Positions 1-6,736 of a DNA stretch of 8,971 nucleotides are shown in pieces. A model generated the notes under the pieces. The model saw nothing but the letters and a program-made list of their open reading frames with translations, did not search any database and was not told the origin of the DNA. Every line of letters begins with the position of its first letter. Positions within the stretch are counted from its first letter, which is position 1. This DNA comes from Paramuribaculum sp. GTDB taxonomy: Bacteria; Bacteroidota; Bacteroidia; Bacteroidales; Muribaculaceae. Location of the stretch: positions 1-8,971 of the forward strand of contig JAIDJZ010000065.1 of the NCBI GenBank assembly GCA_029051965.1, in the 5' to 3' direction. Both the position numbers and the translations under genes were made by a program.

Positions 1-1
1 G

Positions 2-88
2 ATTCCGGTGCGGAGGGAAGGAGAATATCGAGATATTCGACTGATCGACAATCCGGAAGCGGCAGAAAAGAAGCAGCTGATTGTATAA
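2..88 (+). CDS. C-terminal end of an unidentified plus-strand protein (partial)
   Basis: An open frame enters from the left edge and ends at a TAA at 86-88, giving 28 residues that finish EAAEKKQLIV. The composition is charged and protein-like (RREGEYRDIRLIDNPE), which favours this frame over the neighbouring plus frame, which is also open but Ser/Arg-rich. It would converge on the permease gene, whose stop lies 46 nt away. No family can be recognised from so short a tail. The opposite strand is also open here, with only a GTG as a possible start, so the strand is not certain. No clear terminator hairpin separates the two gene ends. Confidence 0.4.
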   Translation: MPVRREGEYRDIRLIDNPEAAEKKQLIV

Positions 89-134
89 AAGATTTTCGTT
101 CACTTACTATCGTTTAAATTTGAACTCTTACTTA

Positions 135-1352
135 TCATTCATAACGGATAGCCTCGATCGGATCGAGATTCGACGCCTTGCGCGCAGGATACCAACCGAA
201 GAAAACACCTGTGACTGTGCAGACGACAAACGAAAGCACAACCGAATACATCTGAATCGAAACCGGCCAGTTGACAATCACTGTCACAAGCCACGACGCC
301 AGAAATCCCAAAAGGATTCCGATAATGCCCCCCGTGACACTGATAATCACGGCCTCGATCAGAAACTGTGAGAGAATATCGATCCCTCGGGCACCGATCG
401 ACATGCGAAGACCGATCTCACGCGTGCGCTCCGTAACCGAGACATACATGATATTCATGATCCCTATACCTCCGACAAGCAGCGAGATTCCCGCAATGCA
501 GGCCAGCAGAATCGTCATCATGTCGCTCGTCGAATTCATCATCTCGCTAAGCTCCTGTTGCGAACGGATGTCGAAATCGTCATCCGCGCCCTCCTTGATC
601 TTGTGCCGGAGGCGGAGCATAGCCGTGATCTCTTCAATAGTCGCCTCTGTCTCTGCCTCATCTACCGCACTGGCGAAGATCCCCTGAATATAGTCGATGG
701 CAAGAATACGTTTCATGACGGTCGTATAGGGAGCCAGCACGACATCATCCTGGTCCATACCCATCGAGTTCGTTCCTTTCGATTCGAGCACTCCGATGAC
801 CGTCAGAGGTATCGAACCGAAACGCACCACGCGCCCGATCGGGTCCTCTCCGTTGGGAAATAGATTGTCCACTACCGTCTTTCCCAATATGCAGACCTTT
901 GCCGCTGTCTTGATGTCATGTTCAGTGAACATTGTCCCCTCAGCGACCTTCAGTTTCCGGATGTCCAGATATTCCGGAGTGATCCCGTAGATCGTCGAAG
1001 GATAATTGTTGTTGCCGAACACGAGTTGACCTCCGCTGTTGACCGACGGGGAGATCGCAGCCACACCCGGAAGCTCAGCCAGAGCCTCATAGTCCGAAAC
1101 CTGAAGCGACTGCATGTCGTCTGAACTCTGACGCACACCGCCACGCTGCATGCTCCCCGGATGGATCATGATCATATTGGAACCCATCTCCGAGATCTGC
1201 GCCTTGATACTGTCCTTCGACCCTTGCCCGATTGCAAGCATCGTAATGACCGACGCAACTCCGATAATGATTCCGAGCATCGTCAGAAAGCAACGCAGCT
1301 TATTGTTGTTAAGCGCTTTGATGGCAATCTTGAGTATATTGATGAACTTCAT
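135..1352 (-). CDS. MacB/FtsX-type ABC transporter permease
   Basis: This 405-aa inner-membrane protein is the permease of the tripartite pump. The layout is that of the MacB permease half. A first TM helix (about residues 20-42, LTMLGIIIGVASVITMLAIG) is followed by a periplasmic MacB_PCD-like domain (about 45-275), then an FtsX-like block of three TM helices (about 278-303, 332-358, 368-388). Between TM2 and TM3 lies the cytoplasmic coupling motif VTERTREIGLRMSIGAR (306-322). The C-terminus RKASNLDPIEAIRYE is characteristic of the family. E. coli MacB carries ATPase and permease in one chain, but here the ATPase is the separate gene just upstream. In the family such permeases do not form a substrate channel; they transmit ATP-driven movement to a periplasmic adaptor and TolC-like duct (mechanotransmission). 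The ATG at 1350-1352 begins the conserved MKFxNxxKIAxKALxxNKLR opening. It is the last gene of the cluster, separated by an unusually long 102-nt spacer. The substrate is unknown. Confidence 0.95.
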   Translation of the reverse strand: MKFINILKIAIKALNNNKLRCFLTMLGIIIGVASVITMLAIGQGSKDSIKAQISEMGSNMIMIHPGSMQRGGVRQSSDDMQSLQVSDYEALAELPGVAAISPSVNSGGQLVFGNNNYPSTIYGITPEYLDIRKLKVAEGTMFTEHDIKTAAKVCILGKTVVDNLFPNGEDPIGRVVRFGSIPLTVIGVLESKGTNSMGMDQDDVVLAPYTTVMKRILAIDYIQGIFASAVDEAETEATIEEITAMLRLRHKIKEGADDDFDIRSQQELSEMMNSTSDMMTILLACIAGISLLVGGIGIMNIMYVSVTERTREIGLRMSIGARGIDILSQFLIEAVIISVTGGIIGILLGFLASWLVTVIVNWPVSIQMYSVVLSFVVCTVTGVFFGWYPARKASNLDPIEAIRYE

Positions 1353-1353
1353 T

Positions 1354-1455
1354 AGAGAGTGTTTGAATTTAAATCAAATTAAGACTGAGAGTATTTTGAA
1401 GTTTATACCTTTCATTCTGTTTTATTGTTAACGCAGTTTAAATCCGACACTCTCT
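1354..1455 (-). repeat. Imperfect inverted repeat spanning the ATPase-permease spacer
   Basis: The 9-nt arm AGAGAGTGT at 1354-1362 is the exact reverse complement of ACACTCTCT at 1447-1455. With two mismatched positions and a one-base bulge the similarity continues inward through TTTAAA on both sides, making about 18-20 nt arms around an AT-rich centre of about 60 nt. In the mRNA one arm begins at the ATPase stop codon and the other ends two bases before the permease ATG. A TTAATTTG box (minus strand, 1375-1382) lies 22 nt before that ATG. It resembles a Bacteroides -7 element but has no convincing -33 partner. A folding, processing or translation-control role is inferred, not shown. Confidence 0.45.
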
Positions 1456-2204
1456 TAATCATTGTCTTTGGGAAGCGCTTCGAGCGCCGACAGCGCCGAC
1501 AGCGGTTCGTCGTTATACGTATCGGAAACCACCTTCCCGTCGCGAAGCATTATGTTGCGCGACGAATAGGCCGCAAGCTCGGGATTGTGCGTCACGAAGA
1601 TAATCGTTCGCCCCTCGCGGTGGAGGTGCTGGAAAAGAACCAGAATGCTGAACGATGTCCGAGTGTCGAGATTTCCCGTCGCCTCGTCGGCAAGAATGAT
1701 CACCGGATCATTGACCAGCGCACGCGCTATCGCCACTCGTTGCTGCTGACCTCCCGACATCTGGTTGCTCTTATGGTAGAGACGCTCTCCAAGACCGACC
1801 GACTTCAGCGCGCGGATCGCCCGCTCGCGCCGCTCTTGCGACGAAACCGAAGAGTTATAGAGCAACGGAAGCTCGACATTCTCGACCGACGTCGTTTTCG
1901 GCAGAAGATTATAGTTCTGGAAAACGAAACCGATCTTGCGGTTGCGGATGACCGCACGCTGATTCTTGCTCATCGTCCTGACCGAAATCCCGTCAAGCAC
2001 ATAATCGCCCGACGTCGGCGTGTCAAGACATCCGAGTATATTCAGCAGCGTCGACTTGCCCGATCCGGATGTACCCATGATAGTCACGAATTCTCCCTCA
2101 TGGATTGTGAAAGATACTCCGCGCAGGGCTTTGACCGTCTCGTCACCGACCTTGAACTCGCGCCGCAGTTTCTCGACTCTGATTATTTCTTTCTTTTCCG
2201 ACAT
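1455..2204 (-). CDS. ABC transporter ATPase of MacB/LolD type
   Basis: This 249-aa cytoplasmic nucleotide-binding subunit powers the pump. All ABC motifs are intact: Walker A GTSGSGKST (44-52), Q-loop Gln96 in FVFQNYNLLP, signature MSGGQQQRVAIARA (149-162), Walker B VIILADE with catalytic Glu174, D-loop GNLD (177-180) and H-loop His206 in FVTHNPE. The LNILGCLDTPTSG stretch after Walker A is typical of the MacB/LolD/FtsE group that pairs with FtsX-fold permeases. The frame is open upstream to 2306, but the ATG at 2202-2204 (MSEKKEIIRVEKL) is chosen because the extension is Arg-rich, unlike the family, and overlaps the adaptor gene. With this start the spacer after the adaptor stop is 19 nt. 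The last 20 residues or so (ALSALEALPKDND) are a non-conserved tail. Confidence 0.95.
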   Translation of the reverse strand: MSEKKEIIRVEKLRREFKVGDETVKALRGVSFTIHEGEFVTIMGTSGSGKSTLLNILGCLDTPTSGDYVLDGISVRTMSKNQRAVIRNRKIGFVFQNYNLLPKTTSVENVELPLLYNSSVSSQERRERAIRALKSVGLGERLYHKSNQMSGGQQQRVAIARALVNDPVIILADEATGNLDTRTSFSILVLFQHLHREGRTIIFVTHNPELAAYSSRNIMLRDGKVVSDTYNDEPLSALSALEALPKDND

Positions 2205-2223
2205 TTTCTCTTTCAATAAGCTC

Positions 2224-3396
2224 TTATTTCTTTCCCGGACGCTTCGGTGCGAACGGACTTGTCTGACCCGAAGGCCCATTGCCCGGCGACGCAGCACTTT
2301 CGTCATAACCGACGGCCACTTTCGCCCCTGCTGGAAGCCCGCTGATGACCTGCGTCTTTATACCGTTGGACTCTCCGACCACAATTGCTTTCTGAACAAG
2401 ATTCTGCCCCTCGACAACCCAGACAGTCTTCTCATTGGTCGCCACCTTCGACGGATCAAGTGGTTTGCCGGGAGTCGGAAGTCCGTCTCCCTCGGGTGCA
2501 TTCGCCGGATTAAACGTAAAGGCCGCAGCGGGAAGCAGCGTCGCATCCTTTGCCTCCATGACATAGATCGTGATGGAAGCCGTCAGACCCGGGATAAGCT
2601 TGTGGTCGGGATTCGACGTCGCGACGATCACCTCATAGGTCACGACATTGCTCTCCGTTGTCGGACTGAGACGCACCTGAGTGACCGAACCCTCGAAGAC
2701 GACATCCGGATAGGCATCGACCGAAAAAGTGACATGCTGACCGACTTTGACCTGACCAATGTCGGCTTCGTCGACATTGGCCACGACCTGCATATTGTCA
2801 AGATCGGCAATCGTGTAGAGATTAGCGACATTCATGCTCGAAACCACAGTCTGTCCGACTTCGACCTCGCGCGAGATCACAATTCCGTCGATCGGCGAAT
2901 AAATCTCGGCATAATTCAGGTTCTTGGCCGCTCTGACCTTATCGGCCTGCGCCTTGTCATAGGCTGCCTTTGCGACCTCATAGTCCTTGCGGCTCGTCTC
3001 GAACTCATAATCGCTGATAAGCTGTTTGGCATGCAGCGCCTTGTCGCGGTTATAGTTTGTCAGCGTGTAGTCATAGGTGACTTTAGCCGACTCGACACTC
3101 GCCTCCGCACTACGCAGATCGCTCTCGAGAATCGTCTTCTCGATCTCGGCAATCAGCTGGCCTTTGGTGACGATCGAATTGAAATCGGCATATAGCTTGT
3201 CAATGATTCCTGTCACCTGCGTACCGACATCGACCGAGGTGGCCGATTCAAGTGTGCCGGTAGCCGTTACAGTCTCCGAAAGATCTCCTTTCTCGACCTC
3301 TACAGTTTCAAGCGTCACGGCTGATTTCTTCTCACAGCCCGCAACCGTCATGACAACAGCTGCTGCGACGATCGCTCTGAATAACATTCTGATCAT
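2224..3396 (-). CDS. MacA-like periplasmic adaptor (HlyD/RND-MFP family), predicted lipoprotein
   Basis: This 390-aa membrane-fusion protein should link the MacB-type permease to the TolC-like channel across the periplasm. It starts with a short hydrophobic signal ending in the lipobox TVAGC, so Cys21 is the likely lipidated residue. The domains follow the family order: first half of the lipoyl domain (about 45-85, TGTLESATSVDVGTQVTGII), an Ala/Lys/Glu-rich alpha-helical hairpin (about 86-162), second lipoyl half (about 163-190, IYSPIDGIVISREVEVGQTV), beta-barrel (about 195-280) and membrane-proximal domain (about 285-365). It ends in a Pro/Gly-rich basic tail (PFAPKRPGKK). E. coli MacA is anchored by a TM helix, whereas lipid anchoring is seen in adaptors such as AcrA. 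The gene lies 31 nt after the channel gene and 19 nt before the ATPase, consistent with one transcript. Met4 is an alternative start and would keep the lipobox. Confidence 0.94.
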   Translation of the reverse strand: MIRMLFRAIVAAAVVMTVAGCEKKSAVTLETVEVEKGDLSETVTATGTLESATSVDVGTQVTGIIDKLYADFNSIVTKGQLIAEIEKTILESDLRSAEASVESAKVTYDYTLTNYNRDKALHAKQLISDYEFETSRKDYEVAKAAYDKAQADKVRAAKNLNYAEIYSPIDGIVISREVEVGQTVVSSMNVANLYTIADLDNMQVVANVDEADIGQVKVGQHVTFSVDAYPDVVFEGSVTQVRLSPTTESNVVTYEVIVATSNPDHKLIPGLTASITIYVMEAKDATLLPAAAFTFNPANAPEGDGLPTPGKPLDPSKVATNEKTVWVVEGQNLVQKAIVVGESNGIKTQVISGLPAGAKVAVGYDESAASPGNGPSGQTSPFAPKRPGKK

Positions 3397-3427
3397 ATCT
3401 TACGAATTTGTTCCTTTTTTAATCCTT

Positions 3428-4720
3428 TTATTGCAGTGATGCCTCTGTCGTGCGGTAATAGTGGATCATACGCTGACCGAGCATTGCCATATATTTGGCC
3501 TGCAGAAGCGAATAGCGGGCTTCTATCAGACTGTTGTGGGCCGTCATCAGCTCGACAGGATTGACCAGCCCCAGCCTGAACTGCTCGTCGGTCAGCTCGC
3601 AGCTTGAAAGGGCCGCCTCTACCTTCTGCTGGGCCGCCGTAAAACGCGCCTGTGCGGAGCGTGTATCGACATACCACGTCTCTATCTGCTGGCTCAGATC
3701 CGTGCGACGCTGGTCAATGTCAAGTTCCGCGTTCAGCTGCTGGATCCGCGCTTTCGCAACTGCCGTCTTCGTCTTCTTATTGTCGAGGATCGGAATCGAA
3801 AGCGTCAGACCGACTGACTCACCGAAGCTGCGCTTCAGCCCTTTGAAATAAGGTCCGGGGGTATTATAGCCCATCCCCACTCCGGCATTCACCGAAACTG
3901 TCGGACTGTTGCCCGCTTTTGCAATGTCGATATCAATAGCCGTCCCCTCTTTTTCAAGGTTCAGCCCCTCGATCTCAAGATCGTTCTGAAGCGCCAGCGT
4001 ATAGCTCTCTTCCATTGGAGGAAGGGCCGCCATCACCTGTTCGGCAGTCCATTCGACATCCGCGACCTCGATCTCCGTCGAAAGCCCCAGTTCAAGCAGC
4101 TTTTTAAGTTCCATTCTGCGCGTGTCGTATAGACCGCGCGCTTCCACCAGAGAATAGCAGTCCTGTTCATACTGCGACCGCAACTGCGCATAATCGACCT
4201 TCGACGCCCGACCCGCCTCCATGAGTGCCTGCGAGCGTTCGGCTTGCGCTTTACTCAGACGAGCTGCCTCCTCATAGATTCCGATCGCCTCACGCGCATA
4301 GAGAATATTTATGTAGACCTGAAGAAGATCCGATTCAAGTGTGCGCAGCGCGTTGCGGCTGGCCACCTTCGCTATCTCGGTCTGAAGACGGTTGCGTTTG
4401 ATCGTATTCTCACGGACCCCTCCGTTCCATGCAGTCCATCCTCCGTTGAGCCCGTAGGAACTCGAATAGGAATTCTTTGTACCCTCTCCGAACGGATAGT
4501 TGGAGAAGCCCTGGCTGGTAGCAAAATCAAGAGTCGGCTCCCATTGGGCTTCGGCCGCCTCAAGGTCATAAGCCGCCGTCTGCTCGGCAAGACCCGTTTT
4601 CTGCAACGAAATATTATGCGACTTGGCATAGTCGACACAATCCGTATAGGTCCACACCTCGCCTCTCGCTCCGGCAAAGGACAGCCCGATGATTGCAAAC
4701 GTAAGTAAATGATTTCTCAT
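3428..4720 (-). CDS. TolC-like outer-membrane efflux protein
   Basis: This 430-aa outer-membrane channel forms the exit duct of the pump. The mature part begins with the family hallmark EVWTYTDCVDYAKSHN and shows two repeated OEP halves. Each has a long Gln/Ala/Glu-rich helical stretch (about 105-210 and 315-425), preceded by beta-strand segments (about 62-100 and 272-312; SVGLTLSIPILD is the usual second-half strand motif). The second half carries LGLVNPVELMTAHNSLIEARYSLLQAKY, typical of TolC proteins. A cleavable signal peptide is visible (MRNHLLTFAIIGLSFAGARG). The ATG at 4718-4720 is preferred over a TTG seven codons upstream, because the ATG gives a normal signal peptide and the TTG lies beside the predicted -7 box. 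The 95-nt spacer from the regulator gene holds a predicted LytTR operator and promoter, so this gene probably opens its own pump transcript as well as receiving read-through. Confidence 0.94.
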   Translation of the reverse strand: MRNHLLTFAIIGLSFAGARGEVWTYTDCVDYAKSHNISLQKTGLAEQTAAYDLEAAEAQWEPTLDFATSQGFSNYPFGEGTKNSYSSSYGLNGGWTAWNGGVRENTIKRNRLQTEIAKVASRNALRTLESDLLQVYINILYAREAIGIYEEAARLSKAQAERSQALMEAGRASKVDYAQLRSQYEQDCYSLVEARGLYDTRRMELKKLLELGLSTEIEVADVEWTAEQVMAALPPMEESYTLALQNDLEIEGLNLEKEGTAIDIDIAKAGNSPTVSVNAGVGMGYNTPGPYFKGLKRSFGESVGLTLSIPILDNKKTKTAVAKARIQQLNAELDIDQRRTDLSQQIETWYVDTRSAQARFTAAQQKVEAALSSCELTDEQFRLGLVNPVELMTAHNSLIEARYSLLQAKYMAMLGQRMIHYYRTTEASLQ

Positions 4721-4738
4721 AAGTGAAACAATTTTCCA

Positions 4739-4746
4739 CAAATTAA
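4739..4746 (-). promoter_or_regulatory. Predicted -7 element of the pump promoter (before the TolC gene)
   Basis: On the minus strand this reads TTAATTTG, one base off the Bacteroides -7 consensus TAnnTTTG. It lies 18 nt before the ATG of the channel gene and 33 nt after the nearer LytTR half-site. No TTTG -33 box is present at 19-21 nt, which is expected of an activator-dependent promoter. A box with the same placement precedes the kinase gene. Confidence 0.45.
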
Positions 4747-4779
4747 CGAAATCATCCGCTTACCGGACATGCTTATTCA

Positions 4780-4809
4780 ACAAACCGCCCGAAAAATCCC
4801 ACGAACTTC
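4780..4809 (-). promoter_or_regulatory. Predicted LytTR operator upstream of the TolC gene
   Basis: On the minus strand, half-site GAAGTTCGT (4801-4809) is followed by exactly 12 nt and half-site GCGGTTTGT (4780-4788). Published LytTR operators are 9-bp direct repeats close to [TA][AC][CA]GTTN[AG][TG] separated by 12-13 bp. The two half-sites here match 8/9 and 7/9, with the GTTN[AG][TG] core complete in both. The site lies just downstream of the LytTR regulator gene and about 40-70 nt upstream of the expected transcription start, a position suited to activation. Binding is predicted, not shown. Confidence 0.55.
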
Positions 4810-4815
4810 CCCTCT

Positions 4816-5577
4816 CTAATCCTTCCGGCCGGAAACTACGATCGCATGTGTCTGCAGGTAGGTCTGGAGCGCCGCCTTATAACTGTCGCCGACCGGGATA
4901 TAAGTATCAGCGTCTATCACCAGACGCGCACGCACTATCTCTATGACGGCATTCATATTGACCACATACGAGCGGTGGACCTGAATGAAATTTCCGGGCA
5001 GACTGCCGAGCAGGCTGGCAATAGAACTCAATGTCATGACCGGCGACGTCTCGCCTGCCAGATAAATCTTCAGATACTCCCCGTAGCTCTTTATATAAGT
5101 GATACGACTCAGTTCAATCCTGACATAGCGGTAGTCGACCTTGACGAAAATCGTATCGCCGGAAACATCCGACGCCCGCGCGACAGACACTGCCGCCTCT
5201 GATCTCCCCATATTGCGCGCCTGATATAATTCGCAGACCTTGTTGGCCGCACGGTTGAAATCGGCAAAGCTATACGGCTTCAGAAGATAGTCGACAGCCG
5301 AAAGACGGAACCCGTCCAATGCATACTGTGCATACGCTGTCGTGAACACCAGCAGCGGCACGGTTGAAAGCGACGTGACAAGGTCGAGGCCTGAAAGATC
5401 CGGCATGTTGATGTCCGAAAAGATGACATCGACCGGAGTTACCGCCAGAAATTCCATCGCTTCAAGTCCACTGCTGCACTCGCCGACAAGTTCGAGAAAG
5501 CCTACCTTTTCAACGTAAGAGCGAAGTTTATTAAGAGCGATAGGCTCGTCGTCAATTATCAGTGTTCGGATCTTCAT
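4816..5577 (-). CDS. LytTR-family response regulator
   Basis: This 253-aa cytoplasmic transcription regulator is the partner of the overlapping kinase. The N-terminal receiver domain (1 to about 120) has the acidic pair Asp9/Asp10 in IIDDEP, the phospho-acceptor Asp55 in IFSDINMPDLSG, Thr80 in VFTTAYAQYA, and Lys100-Pro101 in DYLLKPYSF. After a linker, a LytTR DNA-binding domain (about 142-242) shows the family sequence ITYIKSYGEYLKIYL and NFIQVHRSYVVN. The ATG at 5575-5577 is chosen because MKIRTLIIDDEP is the standard receiver opening. An upstream in-frame Met would add 18 residues translated from inside the kinase gene. The start lies 26 nt inside the end of the kinase gene, which suggests coupled translation. 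Its likely targets are the two GTTNGT direct-repeat sites at 4780-4809 and 6707-6736, making it autoregulatory as well as pump-controlling. Confidence 0.96.
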   Translation of the reverse strand: MKIRTLIIDDEPIALNKLRSYVEKVGFLELVGECSSGLEAMEFLAVTPVDVIFSDINMPDLSGLDLVTSLSTVPLLVFTTAYAQYALDGFRLSAVDYLLKPYSFADFNRAANKVCELYQARNMGRSEAAVSVARASDVSGDTIFVKVDYRYVRIELSRITYIKSYGEYLKIYLAGETSPVMTLSSIASLLGSLPGNFIQVHRSYVVNMNAVIEIVRARLVIDADTYIPVGDSYKAALQTYLQTHAIVVSGRKD

Positions 5578-6646
5578 GTCGCGGCAATGAAAGGTTAACG
5601 GAATATGTTGAATCTGTCTGATTGGTTTCAAGAACGTAATGGTTTCCGTAGATCAGATCAAGCCGCCTCCTGACATTCTGCAATCCGATGCCGTGCGACT
5701 GCTGGACGCTCTGTGCCGGATGCCGGCTGTTGATACATGAGAACAATACCGACTCGCCGCTTACCTCGATCTTGAACGCGACAAATGACTCCTCGCGATA
5801 GCTGATTCCATGCTTGAAGGCGTTTTCGACAAATGCAAGAAACACCAGCGGAGCAACCGCGATTCCGGTCATCAGCTCTGCCGCAGGATAATCGGCCGTG
5901 ATCCTGACCTTGTCGGCCGGATATCGCAGACGCATCAGATCCATGTAGTTCCTGACAAAATCTATCTCCGCCGACAGAGCGATCTTCGAATGCGAACTGT
6001 CGTAGAGCATATAACGCATCAGACGCGACATCGCAATGACCATATCCTGCGCCTTTGCCCCGTCAACCTCAATCATCCCGTGGATATTATTGAGCATATT
6101 CATGTAGAAGTGGGGATTGATCTGCGCCTTCAGATAGGCAAGCTGGTTCTCTGCATCGGCCTTCATCAGGCTCTCGCTTTCGAGCTTCTCCTCGTAGCGG
6201 ACAAAGATCAGACTGATAGCTATATTGCAACCAATGATCAGCATATCATAGATGACATCCAGCATAATCGGCAGCGGGATAAGCGGTTTCGGAAATGGTC
6301 GGCCGCCCGGAGGCATCTTGACCGAGGGAGGCATGTGACGCGACGCATCTCCGAGAAACTGCCATGTCTGCACACCCCAGACAATCAGCACCAGTGCCGT
6401 TGCCGCTCCGAGATAAAGCATCATCCTGTTGCGCAGAAGCAGCTTAGGAATCAGCACCAGATTGTTGACCAGAAACAAAACGAGAAACGTTGTCATCACC
6501 TCGAGCATGTGTCCGACTATCGGCCAGTCAAGCAAGGTCTGAGATGAATAGCTGCGTGAGCGCATGATGCCAAGCAGATAGAGCAGCGTGACAATCACCC
6601 ACAAAACAAAATAGATTACAGTCTCAAGTTTTGGTCTGCGAAGCAT
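5552..6646 (-). CDS. LytS/YehU-type membrane sensor histidine kinase
   Basis: This 364-aa inner-membrane kinase should phosphorylate the LytTR regulator encoded next to it. Four hydrophobic segments (about 8-28, 45-68, 76-98, 127-150) are joined by short loops, with no sizeable periplasmic domain, so any signal is probably sensed in or at the membrane. The loop between TM3 and TM4 is Pro-rich (MPPSVKMPPGGRPFPKP). The catalytic part is of the His_kinase (LytS) type: phospho-acceptor His179 in LKAQINPHFYMNMLNNIH, N-box FVENAFKHG with Asn275, and GIGLQNVRRRL (319-329). Most relatives read NPHFLFN, so Tyr181-Met182 is a small variation. The usual acidic D-box is replaced by SCINSRHP, as in many Bacteroidota relatives. 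The ATG at 6644-6646 gives a normal start (MLRRPKLETVIYFVLW). It is the first gene of the efflux cluster, 103 nt after the FKBP gene. Confidence 0.95.
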   Translation of the reverse strand: MLRRPKLETVIYFVLWVIVTLLYLLGIMRSRSYSSQTLLDWPIVGHMLEVMTTFLVLFLVNNLVLIPKLLLRNRMMLYLGAATALVLIVWGVQTWQFLGDASRHMPPSVKMPPGGRPFPKPLIPLPIMLDVIYDMLIIGCNIAISLIFVRYEEKLESESLMKADAENQLAYLKAQINPHFYMNMLNNIHGMIEVDGAKAQDMVIAMSRLMRYMLYDSSHSKIALSAEIDFVRNYMDLMRLRYPADKVRITADYPAAELMTGIAVAPLVFLAFVENAFKHGISYREESFVAFKIEVSGESVLFSCINSRHPAQSVQQSHGIGLQNVRRRLDLIYGNHYVLETNQTDSTYSVNLSLPRHEDPNTDN

Positions 6647-6665
6647 AAATCCGTTTATTTACAAG

Positions 6666-6673
6666 CGAATTTA
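6666..6673 (-). promoter_or_regulatory. Predicted -7 element of the kinase-regulator promoter
   Basis: The minus strand reads TAAATTCG, one base off TAnnTTTG, 19 nt before the kinase ATG and 33 nt after the nearer LytTR half-site. A similar TAAATTCA lies 10 nt further upstream and could be used instead. No TTTG -33 box is seen. Support comes mainly from the matching geometry in front of the TolC gene. Confidence 0.42.
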
Positions 6674-6682
6674 TTGAATTTA

Positions 6683-6717
6683 TGCCGGTTTGCGGGCCAT
6701 TTTTAAACGAACCGGCA
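6683..6717 (-). repeat. Inverted repeat in the FKBP-kinase spacer
   Basis: TGCCGGTT (6683-6690) and its exact complement AACCGGCA (6710-6717) flank a 19-nt AT-containing loop. On the minus strand the second arm is followed by TAAATTC rather than a U-tract, so it is a weak terminator at best. The upstream arm overlaps the downstream LytTR half-site (6707-6715), so the repeat may belong to the operator region rather than to termination. Confidence 0.45.
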
Positions 6718-6736
6718 GATTAAGCCTACCAACGGC
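6707..6736 (-). promoter_or_regulatory. Predicted LytTR operator upstream of the kinase gene
   Basis: On the minus strand, half-site GCCGTTGGT (6728-6736) is followed by 12 nt and half-site CCGGTTCGT (6707-6715). Spacing and GTTNGT core are the same as in the site before the TolC gene. Against the published LytTR consensus the two halves match 8/9 and 7/9. Location in front of the kinase-regulator pair predicts autoregulation. Both halves overlap arms of the two hairpins in this spacer, so part of the similarity could come from those structures. Confidence 0.55.

Noticed and set aside
1375..1424. Third copy of the LytTR promoter layout before the permease
   Set aside because: The TTAATTTG box is present, but the positions 33 nt upstream and 21 nt further contain no GTTNGT half-sites.
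1425..2219. Plus-strand open frame of 264 codons opposite the ABC ATPase
   Set aside because: Arg/His/Asp-rich composition typical of an antisense shadow, no recognisable domain, and the minus strand encodes an ATPase with every catalytic motif.
2020..3195. Plus-strand open frame of 391 codons opposite the ATPase and adaptor
   Set aside because: It spans two well-supported minus-strand genes and their spacer, is rich in Arg/Asp/Ile repeats of shadow type, and matches no family.
5810..6547. Plus-strand open frame of 245 codons opposite the sensor kinase
   Set aside because: His/Arg/Gln/Asp-rich antisense shadow of a kinase with intact H, N and G boxes.
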